Assembly: GCA_003557825.1 (NCBI GenBank)
Contig: PWNM01000025.1
Location: 1 to 9,672 of the forward strand
Origin: Candidatus Hydrogenedentota bacterium
GTDB lineage: Bacteria; Hydrogenedentota; Hydrogenedentia; Hydrogenedentales; SLHB01
Reading direction: 5' to 3'
Length of the DNA: 9,672 bases
In this document: positions 1-5,779 of the stretch, in pieces
How the letters are laid out: each line of letters starts with the position of its first letter
Numbering within the stretch: the stretch's first letter is position 1
Notes under the pieces: model-generated
What the model was told of the DNA's origin: nothing
The model's database searches: none
The model's input: the letters and a program-made list of their open reading frames with translations, nothing else
Made by a program: the position numbers and the translations under genes

Positions 1-665
1 TCTTCGATGCAGGCCACATTAACATGACAAGGGAGGAGCGACTTGGCAGTTACTGCTTGACGAAGGGGGCGAAAAAAGTGAGATAGCGCCGTAATCTCCA
101 GCTTGGGAAGCGAATCATCAGCGGTTCGAAGCATCAGGGCCACCGTATCTCCCTCAATGGTCGGCAGCCACACGCCGTCCGGGTCGTCATCCTCACGACG
201 ATAGGGGCCGAAAGCTCGTGGATGATCCGGATCAACGCACCACAGCTCGTCGGAATCTCCCAGACCATCCAAGCGCACCTGCACTCGCAGGGCCAGGGCA
301 TCGGTTGATTTCACTGCGCCCATGTAGATATTCCGCGACCCGTCTGCCGGGGCAGGGGCGAACACCTCTCCGGCATCTACCTCGACAGAATACCCCGAAG
401 CCACGGCCAAGGCCCCGCCTTTGGGGGGATTTAGGCGTTCGAGAGTGCTGTTATCGCCGGCAAACATGTCGAATTCGACGGGCGACGGCGCCTCTTCGAG
501 GTGTGCTTTAAGGGTACCAGGGTCAATAGGATGCAACAGCGTATCGAGCATGTTCCGTACTCGAATAGGCGGAACGGTGGCATGATCGGTTTCCACAACT
601 CCGGCATGACCGACCATGGTAATTGGGATCAGCACCGCCAAAAGGTATCCCAGGCGTGATGACAT
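1..665 (-). CDS. Secreted trypsin-like (S1) serine protease, N-terminal part, cut by left edge
   Basis: Reading the minus strand gives 221 open codons from an ATG at 665-663, with no stop before the window edge. The start is supported by an AGGAGA ribosome binding site (plus-strand 672-677) six bases upstream. Residues 1 to about 21 form a signal peptide with a hydrophobic stretch (LGYLLAVLIPITMVGHAG), so the product is exported. Residues 22 to about 205 form a pro-region or beta-rich N-terminal domain rich in Asp and Pro. The last visible residues, LPCHVNVACIE, resemble the Cys-x-V-x-V-x-C segment at the start of the mature domain of lysyl-endopeptidase-type S1 proteases, where disulphide cysteines lie just before the catalytic domain. 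The His/Asp/Ser triad would lie outside the window, so peptidase function is inferred from this short motif and the overall architecture. Another secreted Cys-rich domain protein is possible. It is divergent from cysE and has no evident functional link to it. Confidence 0.6.
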   Translation of the reverse strand, partial: MSSRLGYLLAVLIPITMVGHAGVVETDHATVPPIRVRNMLDTLLHPIDPGTLKAHLEEAPSPVEFDMFAGDNSTLERLNPPKGGALAVASGYSVEVDAGEVFAPAPADGSRNIYMGAVKSTDALALRVQVRLDGLGDSDELWCVDPDHPRAFGPYRREDDDPDGVWLPTIEGDTVALMLRTADDSLPKLEITALSHFFRPLRQAVTAKSLLPCHVNVACIE

Positions 666-863
666 TCGTGTTCTCCTGTCTAATAGGAAGCATCGCAAAC
701 CAGCGTGCTCTTGGTATTTTTCCTCCCTATTCTAACACTTATGCGGGGCAAAACGGTCTTTGTGCGATCTATCACGGAATCCCGATTCGACACGGCGTGT
801 TTCGACAAGTACACTGACGTGGGTTTTCCACAGTCTATTCAGCCCAACAGGAGACGTTTTTCA
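666..863. promoter_or_regulatory. Divergent spacer between protease gene and cysE, candidate promoter elements
   Basis: This spacer must hold promoters for both flanking genes. For cysE a weak candidate is TTCGAC (786-791), an 18-base gap and TACACT (810-815), placing the transcript start about 40 bases before the ATG. The same place has a heptamer TTCGACA repeated directly at 786-792 and 801-807, with the odd-length palindrome ACACGGCGTGT (790-800) between them, which could be a regulator site. For the protease gene a minus-strand TAGAAT (plus-strand 729-734) resembles a -10 box but lacks a good -35 partner. All of this is pattern matching by eye. Confidence 0.25.
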
Positions 864-1667
864 ATGACCCATTCCGAATCGGATCCGCTTTGGCAGACCA
901 TTCGCGAGGAGGCCGAAGCAGACGCTCAGCAAGAGCCGATGCTCGCGAACTTCCTCTATGGTTGCGTACTCAACCATGATACGTTGGAGGATGCCCTGAG
1001 CTTTTTACTGGCATCCAAGCTAGAGAGTACCACCATTCCGGCTCTGTCGCTTCGTGACCTTATCGACAATGCCTTGCACGATGACCTTTCCATCGGAGAG
1101 GCGGTTCGTGCCGACATCCAGGCGGTCTGCACCCGCGATCCCGCCTGCCGGGGGTATTCGGTATCCCTTTTGTTTTTCAAAGGGTTCCATGCGCTCCAGG
1201 CCTTCCGTGTGGCCCATCATTATTGGACTCGTGGACGGGAGCCTCTGGCTATGTATCTGCAAAGCTGCATATCGCAAGTCTTCTCCGTGGATATCCATCC
1301 GGCGGCGCGCATCGGCAAAGGGATCCTGTTCGACCATGCTACGGGTATCGTCATCGGCGAAACTGCTGTGGTCGAGGACAACGTCTCGATGCTTCATGAG
1401 GTAACCCTTGGGGGAACGGGTAAAGAGTCCGGCGACCGTCATCCCAAAGTGCGCCACGGAGTGCTAATCGGAGCAGGCGCGAAGATACTGGGCAATGTTG
1501 AAATCGGGGCTGGAGCCAAAGTGGGCGCAGGCAGCGTGGTGCTTAATGCCGTGCCGCCCCATACCACCGTGGCAGGGGTTCCGGCACGAATCGTCGGCCG
1601 CGAGCGCAGCGAAGAACCGGCGCTCGAGATGGATCATCGCATTGCACAGAACAACAACCGGGGATAA
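864..1667 (+). CDS. cysE: Serine O-acetyltransferase CysE
   Basis: Transfers acetyl from acetyl-CoA to L-serine to give O-acetylserine, the carbon skeleton for cysteine synthesis in the cytoplasm. The product is 267 aa, close to the 273 aa of E. coli CysE. Residues 1 to about 140 are the alpha-helical SATase domain. From about 140 on lies the left-handed beta-helix with hexapeptide repeats (IGAGAKILGNVEIGAGAKVG). Active-site residues D143 (in VDIHPAA), H158 (DHATG), R192 and H193 (GDRHPK) fall at the E. coli residue numbers, and the VPPHTTVAGVPARIVG end of the fold is intact. The ATG at 864 is chosen because of an AGGAG site (849-853, 10 bases upstream) and this numbering match; a GTG at 705 would add 53 unrelated residues. 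The C-terminus ends in NNNRG, not in the isoleucine that E. coli CysE inserts into CysK, so the cysteine synthase complex may not form in the classical way. Confidence 0.96.
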   Translation: MTHSESDPLWQTIREEAEADAQQEPMLANFLYGCVLNHDTLEDALSFLLASKLESTTIPALSLRDLIDNALHDDLSIGEAVRADIQAVCTRDPACRGYSVSLLFFKGFHALQAFRVAHHYWTRGREPLAMYLQSCISQVFSVDIHPAARIGKGILFDHATGIVIGETAVVEDNVSMLHEVTLGGTGKESGDRHPKVRHGVLIGAGAKILGNVEIGAGAKVGAGSVVLNAVPPHTTVAGVPARIVGRERSEEPALEMDHRIAQNNNRG

Positions 1668-1710
1668 ACGTGTTCGTCATGATTTCCGGGCGGCGAGAAT
1701 CAAGCACTGG

Positions 1711-1740
1711 TTGCGCCTGAGAGCATGTCGATCGAATACT
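1711..1740 (+). promoter_or_regulatory. Candidate promoter for the ADP-ribosylglycohydrolase-family gene
   Basis: TTGCGC (1711-1716), an 18-base spacer and AATACT (1735-1740) give a weak sigma-70-like promoter in the cysE-downstream gap. The predicted transcript start, near 1747, falls at the left arm of the hairpin at 1746-1763. The boxes match the consensus at 3 and 4 of 6 positions, so chance is a real alternative; read-through from cysE could also drive the gene. Confidence 0.25.
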
Positions 1741-1745
1741 GAGCC

Positions 1746-1763
1746 TTTAACTATCAAGTTAAA
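1746..1763 (+). repeat. Perfect inverted repeat (7-bp stem, 4-base loop) before the ribosome binding site
   Basis: TTTAACT, loop ATCA, AGTTAAA: a perfect inverted repeat ending three bases before the GGGGGAG ribosome binding site (1767-1773) of the gene at 1782. The stem is AT-rich with one G-C pair, so as RNA it is only weakly stable. It could be a 5' stem-loop that sets access to the ribosome binding site, or a DNA operator overlapping the transcript start. It is not a typical intrinsic terminator, because it has no GC-rich stem and no U-run follows. Confidence 0.45.
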
Positions 1764-1781
1764 ACAGGGGGAGCACAGGCC

Positions 1782-3140
1782 ATGAAACACATATGGTTGA
1801 TCATTGAGGGCGGGGACATCGCCATTGAACGGCAGCAACTGATCGACGAAGGTCGCGACATCGCCTCGGTATCCGATGCTCTTTCCGAATTGGAACAGGC
1901 GGATCCGGGAGCCAATCCGGCCAAACAACGTGAGGCCGAAGCCTTGCTCGATGCGACAGCCACCCTACCTATGCGAAGCGATTGCCCCTATGAGGAGCCA
2001 AATGAGCTAGATGCCATCCTCGAACAACGCAACAAAGACCTGCATAGTGCTCCCGTTTCACCGCCTCCAGATGAAGCCTTGCAGGAGAAGCTCCTGGGCG
2101 CATGGCAAGGGCGGTGCAGCGGTTGTCTGCTGGGTAAGCCCGTCGAAGGGTGGCGCTCCGAAGCCATGTGGGGTTATTTGCGGGACTTGGGCCGATTTCC
2201 ACTGAACAGCTATTTCCGTTCGGATGCGCCCGAAGCAGTCGTTCAGAAGCATGGGGTGCATATTGCCGCAAGTTGCGTAGATAAGGTCGACTGCATGCCG
2301 GAGGACGATGACACGAACTATACCGTCCTCGCGTTAAAATTACTGCGTGAGCACGGCCCTGACTTCACCACACTGGATGTGGCCAATGCATGGCTCGCCA
2401 ACCTGCCGATTCTGCATACCTGCACGGCCGAACGCGTGGCCTATCGGAATTTGGCGCTGTTGGTTCCTCCGCCGGAGTCGGCCCGTCGTCGCAATCCATA
2501 CCGCGAATGGATCGGAGCCCAGATCCGAGCGGACGCCTATGGCTATGTGGTGCCCGGCGATCCGGAGCAAGCGGCCAAGATGGCCTGGCGCGATGCCTGT
2601 GTGAGCCATGTGAAGAACGGCATCTACGGCGCCATGTGGGTAGCAGCCATGACCGCTGCGGCAGCCGTCGAGTCCTCCCCCGAAACAGTAATACGAGCCG
2701 GCCTGGGGCAGATCCCCGTCCGAAGCCGGTTGTCGGAAGCCATCACCGATGTGTTGGCTTGGCGCGATGAGGGTATCGACGCCGAGCAGGCCATTGCCCG
2801 GGTCCATGAGCGATGGGACGAGCACAATCCCCATCACTGGTGCCACACCATTAGCAACGCTCAAATCGTCGCCCTTGGATTACTCTGGGGGGAAGCAAAC
2901 TTTGCCCGTTCGATTTGCCTGGCCGTGCAGGCCTGTTTTGACACCGATTGCAACGGCGCAACAGTAGGCTCGATTGTGGGCATGATGCTCGGGACCAAAC
3001 GCCTTCCGGAGGAATGGATCGCTCCGTTGAACGACACTTTGATTACGGGCGTCGCAGACTACAGTGAAGTACGAATATCGGATTTGGCCCGGGAGACATT
3101 CGCCTTGGTCAATTCGTTTGCTTCGGTAGACCGTACCTAA
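1782..3140 (+). CDS. ADP-ribosylglycohydrolase (ARH/DraG) family protein
   Basis: Protein of 452 aa starting eight bases after a GGGGGAG ribosome binding site. From about residue 103 (LLGAWQGRCSGCLLGKPVEGW) it follows the all-alpha ADP-ribosylglycohydrolase fold, which binds two Mg2+ ions and removes ADP-ribose from proteins or small molecules. The first metal motif is EDDDTNYT (D175-D176-D177-T178) and the second FDTDCNGATVGSIVGMMLG (D387-T388-D389-C390). The second is usually DTDT, so a Cys stands where a Thr normally helps hold metal. Residues 1-100 are a charged extension lacking in DraG itself, ending in a CPYEEP segment. No signal peptide is seen, so it is probably cytoplasmic. There is no neighbouring ADP-ribosyltransferase (DraT-like) in the window; the substrate is unknown, and in related phyla this family often lies among carbohydrate genes. 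Family assignment is strong; activity and substrate are not established. Confidence 0.85.
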   Translation: MKHIWLIIEGGDIAIERQQLIDEGRDIASVSDALSELEQADPGANPAKQREAEALLDATATLPMRSDCPYEEPNELDAILEQRNKDLHSAPVSPPPDEALQEKLLGAWQGRCSGCLLGKPVEGWRSEAMWGYLRDLGRFPLNSYFRSDAPEAVVQKHGVHIAASCVDKVDCMPEDDDTNYTVLALKLLREHGPDFTTLDVANAWLANLPILHTCTAERVAYRNLALLVPPPESARRRNPYREWIGAQIRADAYGYVVPGDPEQAAKMAWRDACVSHVKNGIYGAMWVAAMTAAAAVESSPETVIRAGLGQIPVRSRLSEAITDVLAWRDEGIDAEQAIARVHERWDEHNPHHWCHTISNAQIVALGLLWGEANFARSICLAVQACFDTDCNGATVGSIVGMMLGTKRLPEEWIAPLNDTLITGVADYSEVRISDLARETFALVNSFASVDRT

Positions 3141-3180
3141 TTGAACTCCTCGGGCAATGAAGTCCATCGTCGTTTTTCCA

Positions 3181-3210
3181 TTGCTTTACCGACCGCTTGC
3201 GGGGTATACT
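3181..3210 (+). promoter_or_regulatory. Candidate promoter for the DAHP synthase-scpB-rluB cluster
   Basis: TTGCTT (3181-3186), an 18-base spacer and TATACT (3205-3210; 5 of 6 consensus positions) lie in the 193-bp gap before the DAHP synthase gene. The implied leader is about 115 bases. A second -10-like GATAAT (3285-3290) lacks a well-spaced -35. I see no leader peptide rich in aromatic residues and no attenuator-like hairpin with a U-run, so feedback control is more likely through the enzyme's N-terminal domain. Confidence 0.35.
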
Positions 3211-3333
3211 TGCTTCTGCTTTCAAGGCTTGTATCTAGGCATTTTACACCAGATCCGGAAACAATTTTCTTGAAAACAAGCTTGGATAATCGTGTTTTTC
3301 TTAATGTATCGTTAGTAAAGGAAATAGGTTTTT

Positions 3334-4359
3334 ATGATCATTGTAATGGAAACTCGCGACAAAAAAGATATCGATCGCGTGGTTGCGAAAATAGAGGAAT
3401 TCGGATATAAGGCGCACATTATCTGGGGCGTCGAACGTACCGTCATCGGGGCGGTCGGCGACGAGCGCACGAAAGGCCGCTTGCTCTCCCTCGAGTCGCT
3501 GCCGGGGGTCGAGAAGGTCGTGCCCATTCTCAAGCCATTCAAACTGGCCGGTCGCGAACTCATCTCCGAAGATAGCGTCTTCAGGGTAGGCGACGCCCAG
3601 ATAGGAGGGGACCGCTTATTCATTGTAGCGGGCCCTTGTTCGGTCGAGAACCGGGAGCAGATTCTCGAAACCGCCAGAATCGTAAAGGACGGCGGCGGAA
3701 CCGCCTTACGAGGGGGGGCCTATAAGCCTCGAACGTCGCCGTATAGTTTCCAGGGACTCGAGGAAGAGGGGTTGCATCTGCTTCAGGAAGCTCGGGAAGC
3801 AACGGGCCTTCCGATTGTTACAGAAGTTTTGACTCCGGATCAGGTGGGGCTGGTCGAAGAGCATGCCGACATCCTGCAGATTGGCGCCCGTAACATGCAA
3901 AATTACGCTTTGCTGAAGGCGGTAGGAAAAACCTCCAAGCCAATCGTCCTGAAACGGGGCATGATGTCTACTATAAACGAGTTGCTTATGTCGGCGGAAT
4001 ATGTCATGTCCGAGGGCAATAAACAGGTTATCTTGTGCGAACGGGGTATCCGAACGTTTGAGACGGAGACCCGTAATACCTTGGACCTAAGCGCCGTACC
4101 CGTGCTCAAGAAGTTATCTCATCTACCCGTGATGGTCGACCCGAGCCACGGTACGGGGCACTGGGATTTGGTGATTCCCATGGCCAAAGCGGCCGTTGCG
4201 GCCGGCGCCGATGGGCTCATGGTGGAGGTCCATCCTCGGCCAGAAGAGGCCTATTCCGATGGGGCCCAATCGCTTAAGCCGGCCCGTTTTCGCCAGATGA
4301 TTGAAGAGCTCAAACCGCTGATGTCGATCGTCGGGAAAACGTTGCAGGAGATTCCATGA
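3334..4359 (+). CDS. aroF: 3-deoxy-7-phosphoheptulonate (DAHP) synthase, type I-beta with regulatory N-terminal domain
   Basis: Condenses phosphoenolpyruvate and erythrose 4-phosphate into DAHP, the first step of the shikimate pathway to aromatic amino acids, in the cytoplasm. The 341-aa product matches the roughly 338-aa Thermotoga maritima enzyme. Residues 1 to about 70 are the ferredoxin-like (ACT-resembling) domain that gives aromatic amino-acid feedback in that enzyme. The (beta/alpha)8 barrel follows. The expected metal ligands sit at the Thermotoga numbers: C102 in AGPCSVE, H272 in DPSHGTGH, E298 in MVEVHP and D309 in YSDGAQS. The PEP/E4P site GGAYKPRTSPYSFQG is intact. The start has an AAAGGA site (3317-3322). 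Its stop overlaps the scpB start (ATGA, 4356-4359), so the two are probably translationally coupled. The symbol follows common usage; aroG or aroA are used for the same family elsewhere. Confidence 0.96.
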   Translation: MIIVMETRDKKDIDRVVAKIEEFGYKAHIIWGVERTVIGAVGDERTKGRLLSLESLPGVEKVVPILKPFKLAGRELISEDSVFRVGDAQIGGDRLFIVAGPCSVENREQILETARIVKDGGGTALRGGAYKPRTSPYSFQGLEEEGLHLLQEAREATGLPIVTEVLTPDQVGLVEEHADILQIGARNMQNYALLKAVGKTSKPIVLKRGMMSTINELLMSAEYVMSEGNKQVILCERGIRTFETETRNTLDLSAVPVLKKLSHLPVMVDPSHGTGHWDLVIPMAKAAVAAGADGLMVEVHPRPEEAYSDGAQSLKPARFRQMIEELKPLMSIVGKTLQEIP

Positions 4360-4934
4360 CCAACGAATCACTCGAGCATGATGAGGGACTCGAGCCGGTT
4401 GAAAGCCTAGGCCGTGAGGAAACCAAGCGTACCCTGCACGCGCTGCTGTTCGTGAGTGACAAGCCGTTGAGCGCGGAACGATTGGCCCAAGCGCTTGGGG
4501 ATATGGACCAGGAAATGGTCACTACACTGCTCGATGAACTACGAGCAGAGTTAACCAGCAACGGCTATCCCTACCGTCTCCGGGAGATCGCCGGGGGGTA
4601 CCAGCTGGCGACGGAATCGGACTTTGCCCCTTATATTCGGCGCTTGTTTCAGATCAAAAAGAAAAACCGGCTCTCGAAGGCGGTCCTTGAGACTCTCGCC
4701 ATTGTGGCCTATAAACAGCCTTGTACCCGTACGCAGGTTGAAGAAATCCGCGGCGTTAGCGTGTCTCATGCCTTTGATATTCTGCAGGAAAAGCGGTTGA
4801 TTAAGGTTTCCGGCGTGGCCGAGCTTCCCGGTAGACCCAAACTATTTCGGACGACAGACGAGTTTTTGGCTCATTTCGGGATCAAGAGCCTCAAAGAATT
4901 GCCTTCGATCGAGGAACTGCGTGAAAGCCTTTAA
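4356..4934 (+). CDS. scpB: Segregation and condensation protein ScpB
   Basis: Kleisin-associated subunit of the SMC-ScpA-ScpB condensin, which compacts and helps segregate the chromosome. The 192-aa product has the usual length. An acidic tail-like N-terminus (residues 1-25) precedes two winged-helix domains: the first about residues 25-100 (TLHALLFVSDKPLSAERLAQ), the second about 105-180. The conserved family stretch LETLAIVAYKQPCTRTQVEEI, then RGVSV and LPGRPKLFRTTDEFL, and GIKSLKELPSIEEL at the end, identify it firmly. The start codon lies inside the stop of the DAHP synthase gene (ATGA), so translation is probably coupled. ScpA, the normal upstream partner gene, is not in the window; DAHP synthase stands in its place. 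The following gene, a pseudouridine synthase of the RluB type, is the usual downstream neighbour of scpB in many bacteria. Confidence 0.95.
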   Translation: MTNESLEHDEGLEPVESLGREETKRTLHALLFVSDKPLSAERLAQALGDMDQEMVTTLLDELRAELTSNGYPYRLREIAGGYQLATESDFAPYIRRLFQIKKKNRLSKAVLETLAIVAYKQPCTRTQVEEIRGVSVSHAFDILQEKRLIKVSGVAELPGRPKLFRTTDEFLAHFGIKSLKELPSIEELRESL

Positions 4935-4970
4935 CTGGACTTGTGGGCTGGGAACACTCGTATTACCGGC

Positions 4971-5684
4971 ATGATACGTCTTCAAAAATATCTTGCCCAA
5001 TGCGGCGTGGCGTCTCGGCGTCAATCGGAACGATTTATTGTTGCGGGCCGCGTGTGCGTTAATGGCTCAGTAGCGCAGCTCGGTGACAGCATTGATCCTC
5101 AAGAGGATACGGTCACCGTAGATGGTGAGCCGTTGCAAAAAGACCGGAAAGTCTATCTCCTTTTGAACAAGCCGTGCGGTGTCATTACGACGCTCAAAGA
5201 TACCCATCGTCGGAGGACCGTAATTGATTGTCTTACCGGCATGACCGAACGCGTCTTTCCCGTAGGTCGGCTGGACTACGATGTGGAAGGCGCGCTCATT
5301 CTTACCAACGACGGCGAGCTGGCTTTTCGATTGACCCATCCATCCTACCAAATTGACAAAGTGTATCTGACCCGCGTCGAGGGACACATGGAGCCGGATA
5401 CGGCGCGAATGCTATCGAATGGGGTCCTACTCGAAGATGGGCGCACCGCTCCTGCCGAGGTCGTCATTCTGCAACACAACAGCAGCTCATCTTTTATTCG
5501 CCTCACCATCCACGAAGGGCGAAAACGCGAGGTGAAACGGATGTGCGCGAAAGTGGGCCATCCCGTGCGCGAACTCAAACGGCTCTCCATCGGGGGCATC
5601 ACGATCAACGGACTCGAGCCGGGCGCTTGGCGGCATCTTCAACCCGACGAGCTGCAGAACCTCCGACGTCAAACGGGACTGTAG
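4971..5684 (+). CDS. rluB: 23S rRNA pseudouridine synthase, RluB/RsuA family
   Basis: Isomerises a specific uridine of ribosomal RNA to pseudouridine in the cytoplasm. The 237-aa product begins with an S4 RNA-binding domain (residues 1 to about 60; LQKYLAQCGVASRRQSE, AGRVCVNG), followed by the catalytic domain. The nucleophile is D102 in VGRLDYDVEG, with ALILTNDGELAFRLTHP after it. KVYLLLNKPCGV and EGRKREVKRMCAKVGHPV are further family motifs. RluB, as in Gram-positive and many other scpAB operons, is preferred over RsuA because of the scpB linkage, but the exact target uridine (23S versus 16S) cannot be read from the sequence. The start at ATG 4971 is chosen because the S4 domain begins there; an in-frame TTG at 4941 would add ten residues. 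No strong ribosome binding site precedes ATG 4971. It lies 36 bases after scpB, in the same operon. Confidence 0.92.
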   Translation: MIRLQKYLAQCGVASRRQSERFIVAGRVCVNGSVAQLGDSIDPQEDTVTVDGEPLQKDRKVYLLLNKPCGVITTLKDTHRRRTVIDCLTGMTERVFPVGRLDYDVEGALILTNDGELAFRLTHPSYQIDKVYLTRVEGHMEPDTARMLSNGVLLEDGRTAPAEVVILQHNSSSSFIRLTIHEGRKREVKRMCAKVGHPVRELKRLSIGGITINGLEPGAWRHLQPDELQNLRRQTGL

Positions 5685-5779
5685 CTCCGTTCCATTCTTC
5701 CAGTCGTGTTGGCGCTTCAATCCCCTTCGACGCGGCATGCATGGCGCATACCACGTAGCGATACAGCCAACGCCTCCGC
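5685..5779. other. Convergent spacer without visible terminator
   Basis: The plus-strand operon ending in rluB and the minus-strand GxGYxYP gene converge over 95 bases. I found no GC-rich hairpin followed by a T-run on either strand; the only matching arms (GTTGGC at 5708 and GCCAAC at 5766) are over 50 bases apart. Termination may be Rho-dependent or the transcripts may overlap. Confidence 0.4.

Noticed and set aside
705..863. N-terminal extension of CysE from GTG 705, with a hydrophobic start that looks like a membrane segment
   Set aside because: ATG 864 has a good AGGAG site, and counting from it puts D143, H158 and H193 at E. coli numbers; the extension lies in the divergent promoter region.
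2340..2864. Minus-strand open frame of 174 codons
   Set aside because: Antisense to the ADP-ribosylglycohydrolase gene, with no family motif; a shadow due to codon bias.
3271..3290. TTGAAA and GATAAT as a promoter before the DAHP synthase gene
   Set aside because: The two boxes are only about nine bases apart, too close for a sigma-70 promoter.
3141..3410. Plus-strand frame of 89 codons between two genes
   Set aside because: It starts right after a stop, has no ribosome binding site, and runs into the DAHP synthase gene out of frame; its translation resembles nothing known.
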